This document shows, piece after piece, positions 1-6,913 of a DNA stretch of 13,468 bases. Made by a program: the position numbers and the translations under genes. The notes under the pieces are model-generated. The model saw nothing but the letters and a program-made list of their open reading frames with translations, was not told the DNA's origin and made no database searches. How positions within the stretch are numbered: the first letter of the stretch is position 1; each line of letters starts with the position of its first letter. The stretch is from assembly GCA_937951695.1 (NCBI GenBank), contig CALFBL010000040.1, positions 1 through 13,468 on the forward strand, read 5' to 3'. The DNA is from an uncultured Granulosicoccaceae bacterium. GTDB taxonomy: Bacteria > Pseudomonadota > Gammaproteobacteria > Granulosicoccales > Granulosicoccaceae.

Positions 1-273
1 AACCCAGCCATTCTGCAGAGCGTGGATGGCGGCCTCGGCAGGTTCACCATCGACCTGCACACAATAGGTTTTGGCGAGTTTGTTGTCGGGGTGTGCAATG
101 CGGTTTTGCAGCTTGCCGTCATCGGTGAGCAGCAGCAGACCTTCGCTGTCCCGGTCTAGTCGGCCAGCGGCATAGACCGAGGGGATGTTGATGTAGTCGG
201 CGAGGGTTTCACGCCCCGTCGCATCGGTGAACTGACACAATACCTGAAACGGCTTGTTAAACCGAATTAACAT
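1..273 (-). CDS. rluE: 23S rRNA pseudouridine synthase, RluE type (N-terminal part, cut by window edge)
   Basis: By family, RluE isomerises one uridine of 23S rRNA (U2457 in E. coli) to pseudouridine, acting on the ribosome precursor in the cytoplasm. The first 91 residues are visible and the rest lies beyond base 1. The protein starts MLIRFNKPFQVLCQFTD and carries the catalytic-loop motif GRLDRDSEGLLLLTDDG at about residues 37-53, with D40 the expected catalytic aspartate. The N-terminus opens directly with the catalytic domain, without the S4 domain of RsuA or RluB, which fits RluE. The ATG lies inside the last codons of the upstream exonuclease gene, with its TAA stop embedded in the overlap (ATGTTAA), so the two are probably translationally coupled. 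The assignment of RluE over other small RsuA-family members is strong from this motif context. C-terminal integrity cannot be judged. Confidence 0.88.
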   Translation of the reverse strand, partial: MLIRFNKPFQVLCQFTDATGRETLADYINIPSVYAAGRLDRDSEGLLLLTDDGKLQNRIAHPDNKLAKTYCVQVDGEPAEAAIHALQNGWV

Positions 274-1169
274 GCGGTGTGGGCGTAGGCGTTTTGCACG
301 CGTTGGCTTAAATCGATCGCCTCGATGTCGTTAAATCCGATCCTCATCAGCGCGGCCACAGTCGCATCCGTAAGCGGTGCCCTCACCGTCAACGAATCCA
401 ATGTGTCGGGTAAATCATCCACTGCAATGCAACCGGTGAGTTGCCGTGCCATGCGAATGGTGGGTTCGTGTTCGGCGAGCAAGGTAGCCACGTGTTTTGC
501 GCCTCGAAATCGCATAGCGGCCACTGCCTCCAGATTGGCAAACACGCCGTCCAAATCGCCCCATTTATGTAACACTCGAGCTGCGGTGGCAACCCCAACG
601 CCGGGAACGCCTGGAATGTTATCGGTTTTATCGCCCGATAACGCCAACAGGTCAGCGATTTGCTCGGGTCTCACGCCAAAGCGTTTGGTTAACTGAGCGC
701 AGTTACTGCGTTGATTTTTTGCGTAGTTCCACAGGATGTCGTCGTTGCCTACGAACTGCACGAGATCTTTATCGGCGCTGATGATGGTTATTCGTTGATG
801 AGCTGCATGTGCTTGCCGGGCGAAGTGGCCAATGATGTCATCAGCCTCGATTTCAGGGTGTGAAAAATGCGCAACTCCCAGAGCGTCACAAACCGATTGA
901 CAGTGCTGAAATTGGCGTTGTAATTCAGGTGGGGATGGGGCTCGTCCCGCTTTGTATTGCGGGTGAATACGGTAGCGAATGGCGTTTCGGTTTCGGCTAT
1001 CGAATGCGGCGCAAAACAGTCGCGGTGTTTGCGTTTCGAGAACAGACACCAGCGTGTTGGTAAAGCCGGTTACCGCGTTAAAGGGTTCGCCGTGCGCACT
1101 GATGGTACTGGCGGGCAGTCGTTGCCAACCGCCAAAGATGTAGATGCTAGAATCGAGCAGGTAGATCAC
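267..1169 (-). CDS. stand-alone 5'-3' exonuclease / flap endonuclease (PolA N-domain and ExoIX-like)
   Basis: This 300-residue protein has the PIN-like nuclease fold of the 5'-3' exonuclease domain of DNA polymerase I, without a polymerase. Family members cut 5' flaps during replication and repair. Visible metal-ligand motifs are D6 in the opening strand, FDS at 56-58, EADD at 108-111 and SADKD at 131-135. The helix-three-turn-helix DNA-binding motif is GDKTDNIPGVPGVG at 179-192. The YKAGR segment at 72-76 matches the arch region. All acidic motifs look intact, so it should be active. It is longer than E. coli Xni (about 250 residues), so I do not assign xni. The start codon is GTG, 15 bases after the stop of the SNase-like gene and without a good Shine-Dalgarno. 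The stop overlaps the rluE start. Both features suggest one co-translated message. Confidence 0.85.
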   Translation of the reverse strand: MIYLLDSSIYIFGGWQRLPASTISAHGEPFNAVTGFTNTLVSVLETQTPRLFCAAFDSRNRNAIRYRIHPQYKAGRAPSPPELQRQFQHCQSVCDALGVAHFSHPEIEADDIIGHFARQAHAAHQRITIISADKDLVQFVGNDDILWNYAKNQRSNCAQLTKRFGVRPEQIADLLALSGDKTDNIPGVPGVGVATAARVLHKWGDLDGVFANLEAVAAMRFRGAKHVATLLAEHEPTIRMARQLTGCIAVDDLPDTLDSLTVRAPLTDATVAALMRIGFNDIEAIDLSQRVQNAYAHTAC

Positions 1170-1184
1170 ACCATCGCGCCAGGC

Positions 1185-1979
1185 TCAGCGCGTGGCGCTA
1201 AGGTTATTAAGATTGCTGCGGTGGTGCAGCTTAACACTCGTACTGCCGTTGTAGCGGCCAAACCAACCTCGCACTTCCACGCTCTTCCCGATTAGAGACA
1301 GCGCCTTCGCTTCGGGTAGCACGGTGGTGCTCGTCCGCACCTTCACGCCGTTGGCAAGGGTCAGGGTGATGCGCTCTTTGGCTGCACGAACCGCATCAAC
1401 CGTATTGGTAAGCACGTGAAAGCCGACAATGCGGCCGGTGTTTTGGTGTGGTGCGAACCAGGGGTTGTCGGTGTATTGCCACACGCCTCGCGATTGTTCA
1501 CGGGCGGATTGCTCGACGCGTTGGTAGTAGTCGGCGCAACGAGTGTTAGGCGACACTGCCGCAGCGGCTGCCAGCCCTCTAGCCAGCAGCTCGGTGGCCA
1601 TATTGGCGTTGTCGGCCAAGCGTACGTGCGCGAGCACACGGCCGTATCGATCCGAAGTCTCTTCCCCCAGCACCAGTTCAACCTCGGGATTCTTCTGGGT
1701 AAGTTGGTCAATCAGCTCACGCGCCTGTAGAGCTTCGGTGCGCAGTGCCTGTTCTGAGGTTTTCGACAATTCAGGTGCGTTGATGCCGATCACCCGCACT
1801 CGCCGACCATCGTCAAGTACGATGGTATCGCCGTCTGTGACTGCCTGAATGCGTGCGGTCTCGATCACCGTACTGGCCGGGCCATTGGCGGTGGTGGCGC
1901 ATTGGTGCCCGGAATGGCTGACTTCAGCTTGATTTTGCGCAGCCGCGATCCCGGCCGAGGCCAGTGATACGTAGAGCAA
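1185..1979 (-). CDS. secreted thermonuclease-family (SNase fold) nuclease
   Basis: This is a staphylococcal-nuclease-fold protein, probably exported, that would cleave nucleic acid phosphodiester bonds with a metal ion. In the 264-residue reading, the SNase core runs from about 42 to 169: VTDGDT (47-52, metal-binding D49 and D51), VRVIGINAPE (61-70, with E70 at the general-base position), DRYGR (110-114, R114 at the second catalytic arginine) and LLARGLA (131-137). N67 sits where staphylococcal nuclease has an aspartate, a substitution that I believe other family members also carry. Residues 182-255 form a further beta-rich segment that resembles an OB-like DNA-binding domain. The start is uncertain. 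The annotated start is TTG and there is no in-frame ATG or GTG. The in-frame sequence upstream (VRTYYTAALGAGL) would complete a normal signal peptide ending near AAAQ. The gene begins about 40 bases past the rpmE terminator. Confidence 0.8.
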   Translation of the reverse strand: MLYVSLASAGIAAAQNQAEVSHSGHQCATTANGPASTVIETARIQAVTDGDTIVLDDGRRVRVIGINAPELSKTSEQALRTEALQARELIDQLTQKNPEVELVLGEETSDRYGRVLAHVRLADNANMATELLARGLAAAAAVSPNTRCADYYQRVEQSAREQSRGVWQYTDNPWFAPHQNTGRIVGFHVLTNTVDAVRAAKERITLTLANGVKVRTSTTVLPEAKALSLIGKSVEVRGWFGRYNGSTSVKLHHRSNLNNLSATR

Positions 1980-2015
1980 GCCCGCACCCAGCGCGGCGGT
2001 GTAATAGGTCCGGAC

Positions 2016-2052
2016 AAAAAAAAGCGGGCCGCCTGTTACAGGCCGACCCGCT
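2016..2052 (-). terminator. Rho-independent terminator after rpmE
   Basis: Read on the minus strand, this is a G/C-rich inverted repeat. Its outer arms are AGCGGG and CCCGCT and its inner arms GCCTG and CAGGC, around a short TAA loop. Eight consecutive T follow. The arms have a small internal mismatch. It begins 66 bases after the bL31 stop and is the natural end of the rpmE message. Confidence 0.85.
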
Positions 2053-2118
2053 GATTTGATGTCACGTGTTTTGATGATACTGATTGACGTGATTGTCCAA
2101 CCTCAGGATGGCAGGTGG

Positions 2119-2325
2119 TTACTTCTTGCCACCATAACGGCGTTGGAACTTGTCCACCTGACCGGCTGTGTCCAGCACCTTCTGCTTCCCGGTGTAGAAC
2201 GGGTGGCAATCGGCGCAGACTTCGATGGACATGTCCTTGCCCGAGGTTGAGCCAGTTTCGAACTTGTTGCCACAGCTGCAAGTTACGGATACGGCTGAAT
2301 AGGCTGGATGAATATCTGGCTTCAT
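2119..2325 (-). CDS. rpmE: 50S ribosomal protein bL31, zinc-binding type
   Basis: bL31 is a small 50S protein that bridges the two subunits near the central protuberance. The 68-residue protein starts MKPDIHPAY, the usual N-terminus of the family. It carries four zinc-ligand cysteines, C16 and C18 (CSC) plus C37 and C40 (CADC), so it is the zinc-containing form and not the zinc-free paralogue made under zinc limitation. The HPFYTGKQK segment is also typical. A longer frame with 19 extra hydrophobic residues exists, but I reject it because the family starts at this ATG, which has GGAG about 8 bases upstream. The gene sits 92 bases after hemW, with its own likely promoter and its own terminator, so it is probably a monocistronic message with some read-through. 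Confidence 0.96.
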   Translation of the reverse strand: MKPDIHPAYSAVSVTCSCGNKFETGSTSGKDMSIEVCADCHPFYTGKQKVLDTAGQVDKFQRRYGGKK

Positions 2326-2360
2326 AGGGTCAACTCCAAGCGGAATTTGAATAGGTAGAA

Positions 2361-2389
2361 ACAATAGGGATTGTAGGAGCAAATTGCAA
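2361..2389 (-). promoter_or_regulatory. putative sigma-70 promoter of rpmE
   Basis: On the minus strand, TTGCAA (2389-2384) and TATTGT (2366-2361) are separated by 17 bases, four of six matches each to the -35 and -10 consensus. The predicted start would leave a leader of roughly 25-30 bases before the rpmE ATG. This is inference from spacing and hexamers only. Confidence 0.4.
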
Positions 2390-2417
2390 GCACGTGCGGC
2401 GTTTTAGCGCATGACTG

Positions 2418-3665
2418 TCATGCCGGTTTGATCGGAATCGTGATTCGTGACTCAGTCGAGGATCGGTTCAAGCCGGGTCCATCCAGATCGGCCGTCATGA
2501 ACAATTCCAGTAGCTCGTTGAGCATCTCGATGCCGCGCTTCGTGGGTTGAAGCTTACCGGCTGCTCTGACCAATAGACCCTTCTCGGTACCTTGCTGGAT
2601 GGCGCCCAACCACGGTTGGATGGACGTGCCTGTGCGGGTGGCGAAGTCGGTCAGCGAAAACCCGCTGGTGAGACGCAGCGCGTTCATCATGAATTCAAGC
2701 CCGGTGTCCGCCAGGGCGATTTCATGTTCGCCGCCGAGTTTCTGAGCGCCAGCGGCCGCCATCCAGGTGGTGGGGTGTTTGTGCTTCCAGCGGCGCAGGA
2801 TCCGGTTGCTGTCAGCGAAGCTGATTTTGCCGTGAGCGCCCGCGCCAATGCCCACGTAATCGCCGAATAGCCAATAGTTCATATTGTGTTGGCTCTGTCG
2901 CCCCGGCTGGCTCCAAGCCGATACCTCGTATCGGGAGAACCCGTGTTTCATCATTAATTCATGCGCGCCACATTGCATGTCCCAGCGAATGTCATCGTTG
3001 GGTACTTTGGGTGGGAACTTGGCAAAGCGTGTGTTCGGCTCAATGGTGAGTTCGTAGTAAGAGAGGTGTTCGGGTTGATGGGTCAGGGCCGTGTTGAGAT
3101 CCTGCAGCGCATCGGCGAGGCTTTGCTGCGGCAGGCCAAACATCAGATCCAGATTCAGATTGTCAAAGCCTGCGGATCTTGCCACTTCGATCGCCCGGTG
3201 AGCCTCGGCCGCATCGTGCACCCGTCCCAGTTGCTTGAGCTGAATGTCATTAAAACTTTGCACGCCGATGGATAAGCGGTTAACACCAGCGCTTTTGTAT
3301 TCATGAAAGCGCGCCGCGTCGAGCGCCCCGGGGTTGGCCTCCATGGTCACCTCGGCATTAGGGCTCAACGCGGTCAAAGCTCGTACCCCAGAGAGAAAAT
3401 CGTTAATAGCGGTCGCACTGAACAAGCTCGGGGTTCCGCCACCGATAAACACGCTGCTAAACGTGCGGCCCCATACCAACGGCATCTCAAACGCCAGATC
3501 ATCGAGCAGCGCGTTGATGTACGCCTTCTCGGGTAAGTCGGCCTTGGCCTCATGCGAATTAAAATCGCAGTACGGGCACTTCTTCACGCACCAGGGCAGG
3601 TGAATGTACAGCCCCAGCGGTGGCAGCTCCGTGAAGCTGCGACCCGAAGCGATTTCGCCGCTCAC
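2418..3665 (-). CDS. hemW: radical SAM heme chaperone HemW
   Basis: HemW binds heme and a [4Fe-4S] cluster and delivers heme to respiratory enzymes. It is the HemN-like protein without coproporphyrinogen oxidase activity. The radical SAM motif is C26-x3-C30-x2-C33 (CVKKCPYC) followed by DF. HemN has a further cysteine at this spot, so HemW is the better call. Other signatures are GGGTPS (75-80), the SAM-contacting IGVQSFND (133-140), LDLMFGLPQQ (172-181) and HNMNYW (260-265). The last 100 residues are the winged-helix-like HemN C domain. At 415 residues it is longer than E. coli HemW (about 380). The extra length is a polar tail after ELLELFM (384-390). The start is GTG, overlapping the rdgB stop as GTGA, so the two genes are translationally coupled. 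Confidence 0.93.
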   Translation of the reverse strand: MSGEIASGRSFTELPPLGLYIHLPWCVKKCPYCDFNSHEAKADLPEKAYINALLDDLAFEMPLVWGRTFSSVFIGGGTPSLFSATAINDFLSGVRALTALSPNAEVTMEANPGALDAARFHEYKSAGVNRLSIGVQSFNDIQLKQLGRVHDAAEAHRAIEVARSAGFDNLNLDLMFGLPQQSLADALQDLNTALTHQPEHLSYYELTIEPNTRFAKFPPKVPNDDIRWDMQCGAHELMMKHGFSRYEVSAWSQPGRQSQHNMNYWLFGDYVGIGAGAHGKISFADSNRILRRWKHKHPTTWMAAAGAQKLGGEHEIALADTGLEFMMNALRLTSGFSLTDFATRTGTSIQPWLGAIQQGTEKGLLVRAAGKLQPTKRGIEMLNELLELFMTADLDGPGLNRSSTESRITIPIKPA

Positions 3666-4303
3666 AACGACGTGCCAAGCGGACGTTGGGCTAGCTTGGC
3701 CACAAGTTCGACCACCGCTTTACCGCGATGGCTCAGCCGGTTCTTGGTGGTTTTATCGAGTGTGGCAGCAGCAACGCCTGTGTCGTTGCTGCAGAACAAG
3801 GGATCATAACCAAAGCCGTGTTCACCCACCGGGGTGGTTAGGATATGGCCCTCCCAGCTGCCTTCACTGATGATCGGCGAAGGGTCGAATTCATGACGCA
3901 GTAACACCACAGCGCTGCGAAATCGGGCACCGCGTTGCTCGATCGGCAAGTCGGCAAGCTGTGTTAACAACAGCGCGTTGTTGGCAGCGTCACCAGAGCC
4001 CGCGGCGTGCATCTCAGCAAAGCGCGCAGAATACAACCCCGGCGCGCCGTTCAAGGCGTCCACTTCCAGACCCGAGTCATCGGCAATCGCTGGCAGAGCG
4101 GACACCCCAGCCGCCTTGCGCGCTTTGAGTAAAGCGTTCTCGACAAAGGTGTGCGCGGTCTCGTCCACGCCACTCACCCCAAACTCGGATTGTGCCCGAA
4201 CGCGATACCCAAATGGCGTGAGCAGATCGTTCAGTTCAGCGATTTTGCCAGCGTTGCCGGACGCAAAGACAATGTCCTGTACGGTGTGTGCCCTTGACGT
4301 CAT
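3662..4303 (-). CDS. rdgB: XTP/dITP pyrophosphatase (RdgB/HAM1 family)
   Basis: The enzyme hydrolyses dITP, ITP and XTP to the monophosphate and pyrophosphate, keeping deaminated purines out of DNA and RNA. The 213-residue protein has all family motifs: SGNAGK (15-20, phosphate binding), ADDSGLEVDAL (74-84, with D75 or D76 as the catalytic aspartate), GAPGLYSARFA (86-96), GFGYDPLF (163-170, base recognition) and KNRLSHRGKA (187-196). The segment before KNRLSHRGKA reads TLDKTT instead of the more usual acidic ELxxEE, a mild divergence. The start is well supported by AGGAGG five bases before the ATG (4309-4314). It lies 27 bases after rph and overlaps hemW by four bases, forming a conserved housekeeping cluster. 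Confidence 0.95.
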   Translation of the reverse strand: MTSRAHTVQDIVFASGNAGKIAELNDLLTPFGYRVRAQSEFGVSGVDETAHTFVENALLKARKAAGVSALPAIADDSGLEVDALNGAPGLYSARFAEMHAAGSGDAANNALLLTQLADLPIEQRGARFRSAVVLLRHEFDPSPIISEGSWEGHILTTPVGEHGFGYDPLFCSNDTGVAAATLDKTTKNRLSHRGKAVVELVAKLAQRPLGTSL

Positions 4304-4330
4304 ACATCCCTCCTGAACTGGCCCGAGTTT

Positions 4331-5047
4331 TTAGCGCTCCAGCGCAGCCTGTTGAGCAGTAATCAATTCACCTATGCCTTTACGCGCCAGCCCAAGCATG
4401 GATTCCAGTTCGTTGTCGCGAAACGCATGGCCTTCAGCGGTTCCCTGAATCTCTATAAAGCCGCCAGAATCGTTCATTACCACGTTCATATCGGTCTCAG
4501 CGGTTGAATCTTCCGGGTAATCCAGATCCAGCACCGGCGTGCCGTTGTAGATACCCACAGAAATGGCAGCCACACTGCCGTGCAGCGGATTCTTTTTCAC
4601 CTTACCGGACTTCATCAAGCTATTGATCGCGTCAGTGAGGGAGACAAACGCGCCGGTGATCGAGGCTGTGCGGGTGCCGCCGTCGGCTTGCAACACATCG
4701 CAATCGATGCTTATGGTGCGCTCGCCAAGGGCGTCCAGATCAATCGCTGCGCGCAAGGCGCGTCCGATCAGCCGCTGTATTTCCTGAGTTCTGCCAGATT
4801 GTTTACCGACGCTGGCTTCACGCCGGCCACGGGTATGGGTGGCACTGGGCAGCATGGCGTATTCGGCGGTAACCCACCCAGCACCTTTGCCTTTCATCCA
4901 CGGTGGCACACGCTCTTCTACGCAGGCTGTGCACAATACGTGTGTATCGCCGACTTTAATCAGCGTCGAACCGGCTGCGTGCTTCGTGTATTGTCGCGTG
5001 AAATCAAGCGCGCGTAATTCGTCGGGGGCTCGACCGCTGGGTCGCAT
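4331..5047 (-). CDS. rph: RNase PH, 3'-end processing phosphorolytic exoribonuclease
   Basis: RNase PH trims tRNA and other RNA 3' ends using phosphate and works as a hexamer. Motifs are GKQSGRTQEIQR (81-92, phosphate-binding R86), GGTRTASITGA (123-133, R126) and EDSTAETDMNVV (179-190, with D180 and D186 as active-site acids). I chose the second of two close ATGs (5047, MRPSGRAPDELR). It matches the family N-terminus, puts the arginines at the usual R86 and R126, and leaves seven bases after the AGGA at 5055-5058. The first ATG (5053, adding two residues) would have only one base of spacing. The C-terminus is complete, unlike the frameshifted K-12 rph. It is the first gene of the rph-rdgB-hemW run and is divergent from yicC across about 100 bases. 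Confidence 0.95.
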   Translation of the reverse strand: MRPSGRAPDELRALDFTRQYTKHAAGSTLIKVGDTHVLCTACVEERVPPWMKGKGAGWVTAEYAMLPSATHTRGRREASVGKQSGRTQEIQRLIGRALRAAIDLDALGERTISIDCDVLQADGGTRTASITGAFVSLTDAINSLMKSGKVKKNPLHGSVAAISVGIYNGTPVLDLDYPEDSTAETDMNVVMNDSGGFIEIQGTAEGHAFRDNELESMLGLARKGIGELITAQQAALER

Positions 5048-5148
5048 GGGCATGTCCTAGATTGACCGGTAATGGTGTAGTGGGGGCGCGAGTATACCCT
5101 TGCAAGCCCTGCGCGCTTTAGTCCAAACAGTCACTGAGGTTTTTGAGC

Positions 5149-6018
5149 ATGCTTCGTAGTATGACCGCTTACGGTAGACACCGGGTTAACACAGACACTG
5201 GCACATTCATCTGGGAGCTTCGCTCGGTGAACCATCGCTTTCTGGAAACCACGGTGCGCTTGCCAGAAGATGTGCGTGGGTTGGAAGCCAAAGTGCGTGA
5301 TGCCATAGCGAATCGACTCAACCGCGGTAAGGTGGATGTCGGGCTGCGACGAACCTCGGCTGCGTCAATGGCGACCACCGTGATGAGTGTCGATGAGCAG
5401 GCATTGATCTGCTTGCGTGATGCGTTGCAGCAGGTGGCAGCGGTGGTGCCCAGCAGCGCACAGCCCGATGCGGTAACGCTGCTGCAATGGCCAGGTGTGT
5501 TGTCGGCAGTGCCGGTCAATTTAGACACGTTGAATAAGGGTTTGCTGATCGGGCTGGACGAGGCGTTAAACGACTTTGTGCAAACGCGAGAGCGCGAAGG
5601 CGAAGCGATTGCGGGGTTACTGCGAACTCGCATAATGGACATACAGCGGTGTTTGGACAAACTGCGCGCTCATCGTCCTGAGGTGGTGGAGCGTCAGCGC
5701 GCAAAGTTACTGATCAAATTGGCAGAGCTGGACTTACCGGCTGATTCGCAGCGACTGGAACAAGAGCTGGTGTACCTCGCCCAGCGGCTGGATATCGATG
5801 AAGAGCTCGATCGGCTCGATGCCCATCTGGTGGAAGTCGTATCGGTGCTTGAACGCACCGACCCGGTTGGACGCCGGCTGGATTTTTTGATGCAAGAGCT
5901 TAATCGTGAAGCGAACACCATCGGTTCCAAGTCATCCGACATCGATACCACCGGTGCCACGGTGGATATGAAAGTGTTAATCGAACAGATACGCGAACAG
6001 GTGCAAAATCTGGAGTAG
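5149..6018 (+). CDS. yicC: YicC family endoribonuclease
   Basis: YicC proteins are RNA-cleaving enzymes. E. coli YicC has been linked to degradation of the RyhB small RNA. The 289-residue protein has the YicC N-domain (MLRSMTAYGR at 1-10, ELRSVNHRFLE at 23-33) and the C-terminal DUF1732 domain with its signature from DFLMQELNREAN (245-256) through IGSKSSDID to the end. A charged helical stretch at about 140-235 is likely a coiled coil. I chose the ATG at 5149 over a TTG two codons upstream, because the family starts M-[IL]-RSMTA and GAGG sits nine bases before it. Divergence from rph is a widely conserved arrangement in proteobacteria. It is followed by the channel gene after 66 bases, possibly on the same transcript. 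Confidence 0.93.
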   Translation: MLRSMTAYGRHRVNTDTGTFIWELRSVNHRFLETTVRLPEDVRGLEAKVRDAIANRLNRGKVDVGLRRTSAASMATTVMSVDEQALICLRDALQQVAAVVPSSAQPDAVTLLQWPGVLSAVPVNLDTLNKGLLIGLDEALNDFVQTREREGEAIAGLLRTRIMDIQRCLDKLRAHRPEVVERQRAKLLIKLAELDLPADSQRLEQELVYLAQRLDIDEELDRLDAHLVEVVSVLERTDPVGRRLDFLMQELNREANTIGSKSSDIDTTGATVDMKVLIEQIREQVQNLE

Positions 6019-6084
6019 GGCGTTTAACCCCGTGAATACATCCCCAACTAAAGGGTTCGATACAAGAAGCATGAGTGGTCTGTT

Positions 6085-6870
6085 ATGAAAGCCAAGGTTC
6101 GACGCATTCTGGAGTGGCCGCATTTTGAAGCGGTGGTGCTCGGGTTAATTCTGCTTAACTCGGTGATTCTTGCGCTGGAGACAAGTCCTGCGGTCATGGC
6201 GTCCGTGGGAACGATGCTCTACGCCCTCGATGCGCTCTTCCTGTTTCTGTTTACTGTGGAAATCAGCCTGCGATTGTTTGTTGATTTCAAAGGGTTTTGG
6301 CGAGACCCGTGGCGCATCTTCGATTTTGTGGTTATCACGTTGGCATTGATGCCGGCGACGGGTCCGTTAGCCGTGCTGCGTTCACTACGCATCTTGCGGG
6401 TGATGCGATTGATATCGGCGGTGCCTGCCATGCGTCGAGTGGTGTCAGGTTTATTGGGGGCGGTGCCTGGCATGCTATCGATTATTGCCTTGATCGGCAT
6501 ACTGTTTTTTGTCTTTTCGGTTATCTCCACCACGCTGTTTTCCGAGGCGTTTCCCGAGTGGTTTGGATCCTTGGGCGAATCGGCCTATACGCTGTTTCAG
6601 ATCATGACGCTGGAGAGCTGGTCGATGGGTATCGTAAGACCGGTAATGGAGGTGTTCCCCTACGCCTGGATTTTGTTTGTGCCGTTCATTGTGCTCACAG
6701 CCTTCACCGTCTTGAATTTGTTTATCGGTGTCATCGTCGACGCGATGCAGACCGAACACGAATTCGCTGCCAGTGAAGAACGCGGCCAAATGATCATCAA
6801 CAACGAACACATTCTCACCGAACTCAAAGCGCTGCGCGAGCAAGTGGCGGATCTACAATCCAAACGGTAA
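6085..6870 (+). CDS. bacterial voltage-gated sodium channel (BacNav, NavMs-like)
   Basis: This is a single-domain six-helix channel that assembles as a tetramer in the inner membrane. Helices: S1 about 15-32, S2 about 44-65, S3 about 76-90, S4 about 95-112, S5 about 127-152, S6 about 193-221. The S4 voltage sensor has arginines every third residue (R99, R102, R105, R108). The pore loop carries TLESWSM (175-181), the sodium-selective filter with a ring of E177. Both the filter and the following GIVRPVM match my memory of NavMs from Magnetococcus. S6 contains FTVLNLFIGVIVDAM (207-221). The tail has an acidic neck and a short predicted coiled coil (about 238-259), as in other BacNavs. The family supports sodium entry linked to motility or pH responses in some marine bacteria; its role here is unknown. 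It is convergent with the M23 gene. Confidence 0.93.
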   Translation: MKAKVRRILEWPHFEAVVLGLILLNSVILALETSPAVMASVGTMLYALDALFLFLFTVEISLRLFVDFKGFWRDPWRIFDFVVITLALMPATGPLAVLRSLRILRVMRLISAVPAMRRVVSGLLGAVPGMLSIIALIGILFFVFSVISTTLFSEAFPEWFGSLGESAYTLFQIMTLESWSMGIVRPVMEVFPYAWILFVPFIVLTAFTVLNLFIGVIVDAMQTEHEFAASEERGQMIINNEHILTELKALREQVADLQSKR

Positions 6871-6913
6871 ATATGCGTGAGCGATTAGCCGGGGCTAGCC
6901 AGCTCGGCCAGCT

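Noticed and set aside
2326..2382. Longer rpmE frame with 19 extra residues.
   Set aside because: The extra part covers the promoter and leader, and the family begins at MKPDIHP with its own Shine-Dalgarno.
2418..3665. Oxygen-independent coproporphyrinogen oxidase (HemN).
   Set aside because: The radical SAM motif lacks the extra cysteine after CxxxCxxC and the protein has the HemW signatures HNMNYW and GLPQQ.
5091..5098. AGTATACC between rph and yicC as a shared -10 box for both genes.
   Set aside because: TATACT on the minus strand is a fair -10 for rph, but no -35 is found at 16-18 bases, and the only plus-strand TTGACC is 25 bases away.
6297..6776. 159-residue plus-strand frame inside the channel gene.
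   Set aside because: Out-of-frame shadow of the channel coding sequence, with no family features.
6871..6913. Short overlapping palindromes (TAGCC/GGCTA, repeated GCCAGCTC) between the channel and M23 genes, considered as a terminator.
   Set aside because: No T-run follows on either strand and the stems are five base pairs. I could not support a terminator.
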